Assembly: GCA_004352715.1 (NCBI GenBank)
Contig: SCFE01000037.1
Coordinates: 735,800 to 799,799 of the forward strand
Reading direction: 5' to 3'
Source: Hofstenia miamia
Lineage: Eukaryota > Xenacoelomorpha > Acoela
Length of the DNA: 64,000 nucleotides
Positions within the stretch are counted from its first letter, which is position 1. The number at the start of each line of letters is the position of its first letter. Below, piece by piece: positions 33,922 through 48,189 of this stretch. The notes under the pieces are model-generated. The model saw only the letters and a list, made by a program, of their open reading frames with translations. It made no database searches and had not been told where the DNA came from. The position numbers and the translations under genes are program-made.

Positions 33922-35490
33922 TGTAGAGTCACTCAGGGCCCTTTTTTGATTTTTATCATTTGTAATTTGTATTAGTGCTAAATACTGCCTCATAATTAGT
34001 TAGATTAGTTTGTTACATCATTATGACGTCATGATTCTTCACTATCAGATTTACTAGTGCAGTTATACGAAATTATAATTATCAGCCCCCTCATTTTAGA
34101 TAAACATGTTATTACTCTCTAATTTTGCAAGGGAACTTGAATGTGAAATTTGTAAAACCCAAGCAGCTAAAAATACTTGATTGTTATAAATACTTTAGAA
34201 AACTCTAGTGAGTGCACAATATAATTTGCCTCACTTCAATCATGTTTATCTTTTTTTATTTATTTATTAAGCTAACCCTTTTAGATTCTTTTATGGATTG
34301 TTGTGAAATAATTATTGCTTAAGTTCCAGCAAAAATTTTGGAGTTACTCCACTGTGTCTAGGGCAACAACACACTCTCTAACAGTTGGCAGCCCAAATTG
34401 TGGTACAGCATTAGGTTACAGCTACAATTAGGTATAGGGAAATAAAAACTTTTATTTTATTGTTTCTATTTAAACATTGCACTTAATACATTACACTGTG
34501 ATGATAATATACCACTGGTGAACATTATGCATGGTAATTGCATATGATATTTATTATTTATTTACATAGGCTGAGGAAATAAGAACAATTGAGATCTGTT
34601 TTAATTGAGCTAGAAATTAACAACTAGTGTAGCATAATCCAAGAATCAATGCTGCAAAAGAGAATAAGAAAAGGATTAGTTGGTCAAAGAAGATTAACAT
34701 CGAAATGAATAATGATCAAATTAATAATAATTGTAAATTATAATCAATTTAAGTTTAGCATCATTAATTTTGTAAAATGCAACTAAAAGAGAACATTACC
34801 AAATAGTACTTGTCAACACAATTTGGCAAAACAATGGTTGCAATATCACTTCCATTATTTTTGCCATCTTGGCAGACAATTTAAAATTCAAATCAACAGG
34901 TACTTTTGGATCTGAAACTATAAATAGAGAAAAATCATTTGGAGAACTGTTGAAGTAAATTCTTTGAAAATCTTATCTTTAGATTTAATTTGGTTTGCTT
35001 ACTATTACATAATGTTGAGCAAAATGTTAAATTCATTAGTAGTAGTGAGGACACCTATCAGGAGCAATTTGAGTGTCCTTGATCCAAACCATGAAACTGC
35101 ATTTAGGTTAGGGATATGATTAGGAGTTTTTCTCCATTTAGCTGACTATCAATTCTTGAGGGTTGCACTGAGTTAAGATAGGGAACACATAAGCTTCTTC
35201 ATTGAGCTGAGATTTATAAACAATCCATCAGCAGTGAAGATGACTAAGTGTTGGAAGATTCAGAGATCAGAGTTGGCCAGAGGCCTCATGAAAGTTCAGT
35301 CAATAGGGAAACTGCAGCAGTTGATCTACACCTAAATAGTGTTCAATTACTATGGAGTTAATCAAAGTTAACTACAAGTGTTAATAGAGGAAAGCAGTTG
35401 ATATAAGTACATCCCTACCCACAATTAACACAGAATTATATTCAAAAGGAATTAATTAAGTTGAGTTAGAGCTTGGTAGTGGATGCTACA
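33922..35490 (+). repeat. LTR of the TGTAGA Ty3/Gypsy family, plus orientation, expanded
   Basis: It starts TGTAGAGTCACTCAGGG, the same LTR start seen on the minus strand at 54174. Further blocks are shared with the solo LTR: TTGCTTAAGTTC near 34317, then CAGCCCAAATTGTGG, then the CACTGTGATGATA region near 34494. The end is probably GATGCTACA at 35490, directly before a primer-binding-like site. If so, it is ~1.57 kb against ~935 bp for other copies, so ~600 bp was inserted or has diverged after ~34660. The start is clear; the right boundary is inferred. Confidence 0.6.
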
Positions 35491-35506
35491 TGGTGACTGT
35501 GACAGG
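35491..35506 (+). promoter_or_regulatory. Candidate primer-binding site
   Basis: TGGTGACTGTGACAGG directly follows the LTR-like end GATGCTACA. Its complement ends in CCA, as a tRNA 3' end would. Copy B has a related ATGACAGG at the same position inside its 5' LTR. Confidence 0.45.
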
Positions 35507-35736
35507 TTAAAAAACAAAGAAGAAGAATCAACAACAAGTCAATATCCTGACTCACTACTTTAATTCATAGAAGTAAGAAATGAAACTATGATATCACTGA
35601 GGAAACAGACAAGGTAAAACATGCAATGGAAACACCAACTACCAATAAAGCATGCAGTCAGCTACTACCATCTAGGAGAAACCTAAATTGAAGCAGATTG
35701 TACCAAGATGCCAGCCACTACTAATCATAATTAAAA

Positions 35737-37618
<1,882 letters not shown>

Positions 37619-37673
37619 TTATAAAAATAATTTATTCGAAAATAGTATTACAATATTTTCTGAAATAACTTTA

Positions 37674-38673
37674 NNNNNNNNNNNNNNNNNNNNNNNNNNN
37701 NNNNNNNNNNNNNNNNNNNNNNNNNNNNNNNNNNNNNNNNNNNNNNNNNNNNNNNNNNNNNNNNNNNNNNNNNNNNNNNNNNNNNNNNNNNNNNNNNNNN
37801 NNNNNNNNNNNNNNNNNNNNNNNNNNNNNNNNNNNNNNNNNNNNNNNNNNNNNNNNNNNNNNNNNNNNNNNNNNNNNNNNNNNNNNNNNNNNNNNNNNNN
37901 NNNNNNNNNNNNNNNNNNNNNNNNNNNNNNNNNNNNNNNNNNNNNNNNNNNNNNNNNNNNNNNNNNNNNNNNNNNNNNNNNNNNNNNNNNNNNNNNNNNN
38001 NNNNNNNNNNNNNNNNNNNNNNNNNNNNNNNNNNNNNNNNNNNNNNNNNNNNNNNNNNNNNNNNNNNNNNNNNNNNNNNNNNNNNNNNNNNNNNNNNNNN
38101 NNNNNNNNNNNNNNNNNNNNNNNNNNNNNNNNNNNNNNNNNNNNNNNNNNNNNNNNNNNNNNNNNNNNNNNNNNNNNNNNNNNNNNNNNNNNNNNNNNNN
38201 NNNNNNNNNNNNNNNNNNNNNNNNNNNNNNNNNNNNNNNNNNNNNNNNNNNNNNNNNNNNNNNNNNNNNNNNNNNNNNNNNNNNNNNNNNNNNNNNNNNN
38301 NNNNNNNNNNNNNNNNNNNNNNNNNNNNNNNNNNNNNNNNNNNNNNNNNNNNNNNNNNNNNNNNNNNNNNNNNNNNNNNNNNNNNNNNNNNNNNNNNNNN
38401 NNNNNNNNNNNNNNNNNNNNNNNNNNNNNNNNNNNNNNNNNNNNNNNNNNNNNNNNNNNNNNNNNNNNNNNNNNNNNNNNNNNNNNNNNNNNNNNNNNNN
38501 NNNNNNNNNNNNNNNNNNNNNNNNNNNNNNNNNNNNNNNNNNNNNNNNNNNNNNNNNNNNNNNNNNNNNNNNNNNNNNNNNNNNNNNNNNNNNNNNNNNN
38601 NNNNNNNNNNNNNNNNNNNNNNNNNNNNNNNNNNNNNNNNNNNNNNNNNNNNNNNNNNNNNNNNNNNNNNNNN
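37674..38673. other. Assembly gap, exactly 1,000 N
   Basis: The round length implies a gap of unknown size. An (AT)n tract (38674-38698) starts immediately after it. Confidence 0.98.
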
Positions 38674-38698
38674 ATATATATATATATATATATATATA

Positions 38699-40401
38699 CG
38701 TCCGGATTCGTAGAGGGGTTTTTGCAAAAAGCTCTCCATAGAGGTACCGGGTCCCATTTTCCCATAGTACAGAGAGGGACTTTGCCGAAAATTAAACTTT
38801 TTGCGATTACTCGCTAAAAAACTCATTTATCCTTAAAATATTTTGCATGAAGGTAGGGATTACTGAAAGACTATGTCCTACAAAAAATCAGGAATTTATG
38901 TGGAAAAATCAGCTTATATGGTAATGTGGAAAGAATACATAGAGGTACGCATTAGTATATATATATATAAATTTATATATATATATATATATATATGTAT
39001 CATAAAATTAACTATCTTTCATTTTCCTAAAAGTAAAAAAATAAAAAATATTTGCGATGAAAAATAAGGACAATTTTGGAGCAAAATTGTTTGAATGTGT
39101 GTTTATGGATGTAAGCGAGCGTATACTTGTAGAATATAGTAAAAGAAAAATTAGCATTGCAATTTAGTTCGTTAGTCAAACTTTACAAAAATTAAGGAAA
39201 GGGGGCTAACCATTGTTTATCTGTTCACTCATTATTGTAAATAATTTTTTGAATAATTACATAGTTATATTTCAGAAATTAGTTAAGAAAAAAATATATA
39301 TAAAGATTGACACTGTGTAAAATGGTTTTATGCAGATTTATGTTTTTCCAGCCAGCGTTAAAACTTAGAAGTTGCTTGTATCTTAAACAGAATTTTAAAT
39401 CGTTGGTTTATTGCGTGAGAGAAAGTATGTGCAATTGATTCAATTGAAAGCAAGTTTTCAGAAAACACCACTAATTTATGTATATTTTCTAATTCACACT
39501 GTCATTTAAAATCTAAACATCATCCAAAGAGTCCATAGAATCTGTTCAACATAGCAAGAAGTAACCGAACATTTAATATAATTTCAGAAATTCTTTGTCA
39601 AAAATAGATACTCGAAAAAATTCAATAGAAAAGCAATACATAGAATCTTAACATCAAAAATAGTGAAGACTACCGGAAAAAAGAAATTAATATGTTGGAA
39701 ATTATCATATATATGCAAAGCATTATTGAAATATATTGAACATCGAATCAAAGGAAAAAATAAGAACCTAAGGTATAAAATATGAATAGCCCTTAGAGGT
39801 AAAAAGACGGAAGATTTCATGAAAAACAAAAATGATACTCTAATATTTGTAAGGTCGTCTTTAATCTACAAATACAAGTGTGATGAATGTAATATTGCAT
39901 TCATTGGACAAAATTCAAGACATATATATATATATATATATATATAGTTAAAAACTTTCAAAAATATTTAAATATGAATTTTCAGCAAACCTATATGTAG
40001 TTCTATTAAAATATTTGAAGGATGATTTGTGCACTTTACAATTTAAAAACCTTAAAATTGATAGTTTACTAATAAAAAACGAGCTTGCAAAATACACACA
40101 AACACGCATCATTATTTAATTTAATTTAATGTTCATTACAGCCATATTTCCAATAAATCTAAATTCTATCCTTAGAAAAAACCTAGTTAAGTTCCAAATG
40201 CATTGGATGTCTAATCATACATGTCAAACGGTCAAATTTTATAAGCCTGTTTGTGACATAAAAATAAACCCTAATGGTGCTTAAATGTACTCACAAAACA
40301 ACATAATCATAAATGATTTTCAAATCGGAAATCCAACAATGTTCATATGTAAAATAATATAATAACTTTAAATAAAAATTTACTCAAAATTATAAAATGC
40401 A

Positions 40402-40439
<38 letters not shown>

Positions 40440-42714
40440 TTACGTTTGAATGAGTTCAAACGCAAATCTTTACAAAGATCTTTGTAGATTGAATTATCTT
40501 TATGACTAATATTGTTACTCTAATTCCAATAATAGTTAGGGTTAGGGCTAGGGTTGTTAGGTGCAGGTGCAGTGGTCTGTTGAAACAATAAAATTTTTCT
40601 CAACCCTTAAATTCTCTGTAAGTAATTTTCGATGCTTATCATATAAAACAAATAATAATTAATATATTTCTGGCCTTTCTGAGAAATTTCAAAACAGCTG
40701 TTGCCCGGTAATGAACGGCATTAGTTAAAACTGACGAGTACACTTTTCCATGCCCAATACGATATATTAGCCTGTACAATTTTTTCAAAATCAGCAAGCA
40801 TTCAAAATTTGACATAAGAGTAAAACTTTAAAACTGAACTATATTTAACATTTAAATGAATTAAATAATGAAATCGAAGGAAGGACATGCATTGAATAGA
40901 AGAAGGATTTAATTCGTGATTAAAATTGATAAATTAGACGGTGGTAAATTAATGAAAAGTAATTGGAAACATCTGCTTGTAGCAGACGAAGTAAGCTGAG
41001 TATGATCATAAATTACCAGTCAAAGACTTGCACAGAATTTCTTGTTAATCACGACAGGTGTCTACAAGTACAATTTGTTAGCAGAACAAATGAGTGTTAT
41101 GTTTACTATAAATTCTAGTCCCCACGACTTTATATTAATGTTAAACATTTGTCTAAGAAGTTTATTGAGCCCCCGCTTAGAACTTTGTAATAACAAATCA
41201 ACGGCTAAAATCTAGAAATCACCTACAAAACGCTTTTATATGCAATTATAGCAATTGTCAATGATTAACTGAGCAGAAGTACTCAATAAAAAAGGTAAAA
41301 ACCCTTCAATAAGGACAATTAGCTACTGTACTCCATCTTCAGAGGCAAATTTCAGAATTATCCTTGTTGGAGAAAAATTGAAATTAGTTGAATTTAATAA
41401 ATTAAAAAAGTAGGAGTTGGCTATTATCACCAAAATTTGATGGATCCACACCCCATCTTCTGATTATAAAACCTTGTTAAATCGGAAAACGTTATTGAAA
41501 AGGAATGCAGCTTAAGAGTGAATGTAATTTGTTTTTGAAATGTTCCTCGATTAAAAAATAGGGACTCGAGTGGGAAAGCGCTGGTATTTTTAATACATTA
41601 ATGAAATGCTATAAGAAACACTTACAATTATTACACGCTATTTGAATAAGCCCACTATATTAATAGCAACGATAAATGAGTGCAGGTGCAATTGCCGCTT
41701 GAGAAAATCATCCCGCTAATCAAATTTTCCGTGAAATAACAACAAATGATAGATGCGGCGGGCAACGCGCAAAGGCCTTGAACGTGCGTACGCCGCACCT
41801 GTTCGACCAATCAGAGTCGAGCGTAACTACGCGATTGGGAAATTGCCGTAGGAATTTATTTTTCAGTCTAATGAGGGAAATAGTACAACTAACGTGGTAA
41901 TAAGAAAATGGTATGAATTAACTAACTTACTAATGCCATTGTTTGCTGCAATTGCAGTGGTGAAATTATTTACTATTTCCAATAATATTACAAATTTAAT
42001 AATTCTAAAGCTACAAACTTCCATTGGAATTAACAGCTGTGAAACCAGGTTAATAAAACTGACACACTGGCCACACTCAATATATAATTCAATCCACACA
42101 CTCACGTACATAAGAGGAGAACACTGCCAACATGAAATTCCAAATTTCATAAACAAAATATTCAAAATTCCAAATGTTTTGCATTATACTGTATTATAAT
42201 AAATAGTTATAATAATTAAATTCTAATGCTTGTTATGCATATACAGAACTTGGAATCTAAACATGCAACTTCATTTTTCACAAAAAAATTGAAAAATAAA
42301 CTAAAATATTTTTAGTCTCAAATTTTTTACTTCTCAACAATCAAAAACTAAAATTTTATTGTATTCGTATAAGAATTGACACAGTGAAACATCAAACACC
42401 ACTAGTGCAAGCAATCGGTAAATTAACTTGTATAATTAACTTATAGTTTGATTTTATAGGACTATTGCACCTGCTTAATTGCGACGAGAGCATTGCTTTG
42501 AAGTCTTAATATGGCGGAAATAAGAAATACAAGAGTATCATTAAGAACAAGAATAAGCGAATAAATACAAAAGTGTGGGGAAATTGATTCACATGTTCTC
42601 TATAATCACATTTGTAAGCAACTACGTTCAGAACTATTACTACTACTACTATTCAAAACATTTATTGCATTATATAAACTAAAGCAAACATAAAAATATG
42701 AGTACATAATTTGA
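38699..42714. other. AT-rich non-coding sequence
   Basis: Contains (AT)n tracts at about 38957-38995, 39921-39945 and 40409-40433. A short TTAGGG-like run (TAGGGTTAGGGCTAGGGTT) lies near 40537. No gene was recognised. The GC-rich patch at 41750-41850 is listed separately. Confidence 0.5.
41750..41850. promoter_or_regulatory. CpG-rich patch with inverted CCAAT boxes, promoter-like
   Basis: About 100 bases rich in CG dinucleotides stand out in AT-rich surroundings. They hold GACCAATCAG and, ~31 bases on, GCGATTGGG. This is a pair of CCAAT boxes in opposite orientation, as bound by NF-Y in many housekeeping and cell-cycle promoters. No first exon could be identified on either side, so the assignment is tentative. 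Confidence 0.4.
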
Positions 42715-42959
42715 CAGTGGCGCTTTTAGGATTTTTAAAACGGGGGGCTGACACCCATTTTTACAGAAAAAAAAATTGCAAAAAAAGTTTTTTCAACAAA
42801 AGTAAGCTTACACAAAATGTAATCGTCTGTTTTTAGTAGCAATTCGATTGCTAACATCTTGAATTAAAGTAAACAGATTTGAATTTTGAAGAGAACATTT
42901 TTCTTAAATGTTCTCAGTTGGCACCAAAGGGGGGGGGGGCCCCCCTAAGCGCGCCACTA
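42715..42959. mobile_element. Short MITE, hAT-like, 8-bp target duplication
   Basis: The ends are CAGTGGCGC and GCGCCACTA. The flanking TAATTTGA is duplicated at 42707-42714 and 42960-42967; the match extends to 10 bases if end bases are counted. The 245-bp interior is non-coding and includes a run of G followed by C near 42930-42946. Confidence 0.8.
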
Positions 42960-43378
42960 TAATTTGACTGCAATCATTTCATTTAACCCACATGGAAGTT
43001 GAGTGAATATTCTTTACCTGTAATTTCATTTAAGAAATATTTCTTAATGTCACTTTTGCTGCAAAGGTATCCAATTCGTAACTTTAAAGGAAGTTAATTG
43101 TAAATTTCAGGTGCTTTCATAAAGAAATGGTTTTCCATGACTATTTTTAAGGATGCGTTTTTTCAAGTAGTAATGTATCCTTTTATTAAAGCATTAAAGC
43201 TAAATGATTTTCTCACATGGTAATCAAAAACACAGCCTCGGCCTAGAAGAATTGAACTGAAATAAAGGCAAACAAGGTACATAATATACACATTTAGTAG
43301 GTTTCATTATATTGTATTTTGAGTAGATTGGACTTGGATGAATAAATCTTGGTGATTCTACTACTTCTATTTCCACTA

Positions 43379-43455
43379 ATATAACAACAACAACAACAAA
43401 AACAACAACAACAACAACCAACAACAACAAGAACAACAACAACAACGACAACAAC
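43379..43455. repeat. (CAA)n microsatellite
   Basis: Imperfect CAA/ACA trinucleotides. The valine- and cysteine-rich frames on the other strand are by-products of this repeat. Confidence 0.95.
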
Positions 43456-43729
43456 AGTTGGCAAGGCAGTTCCATCACAAGTTGTTAAGTCTTCTTGTGA
43501 AGGTATCATAGAAATGTTCATAGAGCCAAAAGCCCTCCAGAGCAATCATGAGCATCATGAGATTGTTGGTGTCAGAGGTATGGATGTCTTCTGCACTGAT
43601 CTGGGTATTGGGATAGAAGTGGGCAAATACCTCTCATAATGATCCCATTCAAGTAGTGTGATCCATGAAAAGTGAGCAGTACTTGTTGACTTGCTGAAGT
43701 ATCATTTTTTCTTATTCCATTGTTACAGC

Positions 43730-45770
43730 CAGGGGCGCACCCAGCTTTTTCTATGAGGAGGGGAACTATTATGTATGTATGTATGTATGTATATATGTAT
43801 ATATATATATATATATATATTGTATATATTTCATTTTAACCTAACAAACGGAACACGCATTATAAATGTTTATGTTATCAATTACTAATGCAACCTTTAT
43901 TAGGATGACTAACACACTTATTGCCCCGTAGATCAGTGGGTGAGGCGGGTTTTGAATACAGGCTGATGCACTGTTAACTGTTCCAATTTGAATAGGAAAC
44001 ACTTCTTTAATTTTGTAGTAGAGTGATTTCTAGAAATGTCTTACTTCTTAGACTTTAATAAATCTTATCAGAAAATTTAGGCCAATCCCTGCTCAGCCTG
44101 AATCCGCTCCAACCCACTTAATTCCGATTCGGCATATTTTCATGAGATTTTTTAAGAAGTTTTCTACAATTTTGCGGCTTGCTATATCAAAGTAAGGTAT
44201 TTTAGAATAGAAACCATCAATAAAATCTGGGCATTGAATTGGAAATTCTAAATTCAGTTCTTCAAGAGTATATGATACTAATATACATACAATTTCAAAA
44301 CGTTAAAAAATTATATAGCATTCACTACAACTGTAGTGACCAGCGCAGGTTTATCTCTGACTTCAACTCCTGATAACAGAAAAATGCACAGGATTGGGGA
44401 TCATTTCGAATTAAGCTGACAGAAAAAACCATTAGTTACGTTTTGCAACTTGCCATAATTTGAATTATTATTAGCATTGCTATATAATTCACAATATTTC
44501 ACTACAAGTTAATGTATACAGAAAGCGTGTTCAAATCATTTTCACCCCAGTAAGCTATAACTTCATAAACATTTCATTGAAAATGGCTATATTTCTCATT
44601 CTTAGTTTCACTTAAGTAGCGCATTAAATTGCCCCTCGCCATAAATTACAGAAACGCAGGAGTAGGCAATTTTTAATTGGAACCCTACAAATAGATGTTT
44701 CTTGTTTAGTAAATTAATCATTTTTTGCGTTTCAAACAATAGATTATTGCCAACTTTTGGCAACAATTAGAATAAAAATATTATATCAAAAATCATAGTA
44801 AGTTAACTAGTTTATTAATAAAAATCAATATATAACACATAAAAAATTTTTCAAAGAAAAATCATAATTGTGAGATAACAAAAAGGGTTACTTGTAGTTC
44901 ATACGTCTGTTAGCAGTAAGAAGAAATTGTTCTACAAAATCAAAACTTAAATATTGCCACTAATCATAATTGCTAATGGCAAATTTGGTTCTGTCATACA
45001 TACTATATATAAATGCGGTGATCATAGTTTAATTTCTTTTGGTTTGGCATGATAAGGTGAGGTATCCGACAGAATATCACAATGGTGCGCAATAAGGTTA
45101 ATGTTAAGCCTTCAATATGCATAAAATGGTGAATTGGGTTGTGGAAGCATTACACATTTTTGGGTCATCAAATTATCCAGTACATTCCACAGCCAATTCT
45201 ATATAAATTTACTAGACAGGATGATAATGCTTCTGGAATCGGGAATTGATTATATATTTCAGCAAGATTTAAGTGAATCTTAACTATTTGGCAATTGATT
45301 TTTTAAAATATTCAATAGGTTAATTAATTTGCAATTTTTGCAATAATTGCAATATCAATTTAATATTGTCTACCCTTGCAGACATAGAGTATAGAACCAA
45401 GAGTTATTTACATATTATGTTGTACAATTGTTATAGGTAGGGGCGTACGCAGGGTTTTCCAATGGTGGAATATCTCCGCCGTAACTTATGGCCTGTAAAT
45501 AACAAAAGCGGGGCAAGCCCCTAAAATTCTTTGGAAATATTGATGAATTCGACACTAATAAATGCATTTTATAACCTATTTGGACTTTCTTAATATTTTT
45601 TAACAAAAATTTTTTTGTTTAACCAGCCAAAGCCAATTTTGAAAAACTCACTGAAGGACAATCCACAGCTTGCATATGCCACTGGTTATAGGCAAACATT
45701 TCATGTGGAATGGAAGCATCTCTGCTCTGTTGAGGGGTGGGAATGTTCCCCCCCTCTGGGTGCGCCTCTG
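43730..45770. mobile_element. Candidate DNA transposon inserted in copy A
   Basis: The left end CAGGGGCGCACCCAG and the complement of the right end, CAGAGGCGCACCCAG, agree at 14 of 15 positions. They enclose 2.04 kb that splits an otherwise collinear ORF. No target duplication or transposase was found. A related GGGGCGTACGCAGGG lies inside at about 45439, so nested copies are possible. An (AT)n/ATGT tract lies at 43775-43820. Confidence 0.5.
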
Positions 45771-47375
45771 CTCATATGTATATGAGCTCAATATTGCTGC
45801 CTTCTATTAGGGTGTCCCTTATATCCATGTACTCTGGTCTGCATAGCTTTTGCAATCTTGGCTGCAGTGGACACATAGTTGATCTTGTCAGAGAGATGGG
45901 CAGACACCTTCTTTGCCCCTTCTTCACTCACCAGGATGGTAAAATCAATGGGGTCATTAGGCATGGTGGAGGTATGCAGAGGAGGTTGTTCTTCTCAGCA
46001 TTTGCATCAACTTGGTCAAACTCAACCTTTTTTTTAAGTGTGGCCATTCTGATTGTGACAGGGTAGTTAATCTTAGCTTCTTTAATTGTGTCCCAAAGCG
46101 TGCTGTGTAGTCCACACTCATGAAGCTTAGCAATCTGCACATTGGAGATGCAGAGTCAAGACATAGTGCATTCTACAACCAAGGCTATTTGTTGTCCAGT
46201 CAATTGTAGAAGCACTAGTTCTTCCTTGTGAACATTTCAGTAAGGCACCATTTCATGAGACCTAAGATATCATTCTGTTGATTGCTCTTGATGACATGGT
46301 TGGCAATTGAGAGTTTTTTGGCAAGCTCATCTGGGCTGGGTGGTGCTTGATTGTGAGGATGCACTCATCTTCAGTAATGGACCAGGCAGGCATAGGTATA
46401 GGAGAGGTTGCTGTGCCAGAGAAATTCTGCAGATTAACTGCCTCAATAAGAGCCTTAGTGCCAGGTGAGACTTTGATGGTGGAAGAGGATAACAGTTCTT
46501 CTCAGTAAAATTGTTCCAGAGAGCACATAGTCTGCTTGATTACAGTGACTGGAATAATCTCACCATCCTTTGCAGCACACCTCCTGGTCTCAGCAATCTT
46601 GTTTTAGCCACTTTCAGGATAATTCAGTCTTTCTGTGCATGTTATAGTGATTAACCAGCTCCAAGAACTGTTGTGTTGATCCAGGCTCTTGACGGATTAC
46701 GCAGCTTGTGAACAGTGGTGTGTACTCAGAATCTAGCAATGGGAACTTTGCCTCAGCAGTAGCTCCTCAAATATACTTTTTCAGCATATCAGATAAGATA
46801 TTAAGATCAGAGAAAGTGACACCAAGGCGGTTTACTATCATTTGCATCAGAAGGCACCCTAGCAGACTGCTTGTGCCAATGAGGCTTGTGTAGAACTTTT
46901 TGAAGCCCTCCATTGCTTTCTTGGTTTTTCTGGGAGATGCTGGTAAGGAGCATGTGTGAAGTAGCCAGTTTTTTACTTTCCAGTCTGTGGGACAAATAGC
47001 TAGTTCATGTTTACATTGTCTGGCTAGTCACTTGTGGGCATTCTGGTTGAGAGGCAGCTGGAGTTGTGGATCACTAGTAAGGAAAATCAATAAAATCCAG
47101 ATGGCTCCGCATGAATGGATAAGGGTGGTGAATTTTTTGGAAATCAACTTCTCTGACTTGCCAGTCCTGAGAAATGTATGATATGCACAGCTTTAAGATG
47201 AGTCTCTCTACAGTTCAAGAGTATTGTGAGTTTTTTGTTGTTGGCCATTCAGTTTCAGGGCTTTGATCTGCCTTAAGGTTCGTCCAGATCTCATCAATTT
47301 TGGTGAGGGTGGCTGTGCTCTGAGAAAAAGCAAAGATTACATGAAGATCAGTGACTGAAGCTAGGCCAGGCAAGT

Positions 47376-47728
47376 TAATGTTTATAGACTTGAGAGTCTG
47401 AAAGTGCATAGCAGCATTGATGATAAGCCTTGTGTCAACAGAAGGCAGTGAGTGGGGATCTTCTTACATAATAAGAGATCTGTGTAGATTAACTTGGTGG
47501 AACAACTAAATGATGAGAAGATTCTCAAAATCAATGTTAATGCACTTGAACCTAATGTTTATAGACTTGAGAGTCTGAAAGTGCATAGCAGCATTGATGA
47601 TAAGCCTTGTGTCAACAGAAGGCAGTGAGTGGGGATCTTCTTACATAATAAGAGATCTGTGTAGATTAACTTGGTGGAACAACTAAATGATGAGAAGATT
47701 CTCAAAATCAATGTTAATGCACTTGAAC
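47376..47728. repeat. 176-bp tandem duplication in copy A
   Basis: 47376-47551 and 47553-47728 look identical (period 177). Perfect identity inside an otherwise decayed element means a very recent duplication or an assembly artefact. Confidence 0.85.
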
Positions 47729-48189
47729 TTTTGGATTGACTTTTTGCTGTTAAGGAGCTGGCACAAGTGGGTGAGGTTGAAGTCCTCATCAAACATAGTG
47801 TGTACAGTACTCCTCCAGTAGGGTCTCTTTAGCCCACCATGCATCTTTGTGTCATAACGGGACAGTTGGGTTTTGGTAGCACAAATGTTAGCAAAAGGCA
47901 CTCTTGACTTATATGACTCCTTGGGTTTCCAAAGAGAGTGTTGTCCCCCTGTGTAGTTATCCAAGGTCTGCTCCCAGGAGAGTGTTGTCTCCCCAAGTAG
48001 TGGTGGTAATTACACTCCCAAGGAAAGTGTTGTCTCCCCAAGTAGTGGTGCTGTCTGCTTTCTGAGTCCTCTGCATGTGTCCTCCCTTGTTTCTGTGATG
48101 TGCCTTCATCTTCTCAGTGCTGGGATGCTTTTTGTCTCCTTGCTTCTTCTCTCAGGTTGGGTCATTGTTGCACATGTCTTCTGGTGGGC

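Larger units (their letters stand above)
43480..48065 (-). pseudogene. Gypsy copy A: third ORF (env position), decayed and interrupted
   Basis: Fragments on the minus strand are collinear with the third ORF of copy B. YWRSTVHTMFDEDFN...NIDFENLLII lies near 47690-47830 (B: YWHSTIHTCFDEEF...NIDFPNLLVI). DLLLCKKIPTH is in frame at 47608-47640 and recurs near 47450 because of a tandem duplication. NRLGVTFSDLNILSDMLKKY lies near 46775-46835. NNLLCIPPPC..TPLI lies near 45950-45990. The C-terminal block EDIHTSDTNNLMMLMIALEG runs into FWLYEHFYDTF near 43510-43610 (B: EDVHTSDTDAMMMLMIALKG, FWLYERFYNTF). The ORF is split by a 2-kb insertion (43730-45770) and has many stops. Conservation of protein-level motifs in two diverged copies shows that this ORF belongs to the family. 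Its function is unknown to me. Confidence 0.75.

Noticed and set aside
40537-40556. Telomeric TTAGGG array
   Set aside because: Only about three imperfect units; too short to call an interstitial telomere.
41894-42199. Open frame of about 100 codons after the CpG patch
   Set aside because: No domain, low-complexity hydrophobic and charged mix, and an equally long frame on the other strand; probably chance.
43224-43545. Valine- and cysteine-rich minus-strand frames
   Set aside because: Products of the (CAA)n repeat read on the opposite strand.
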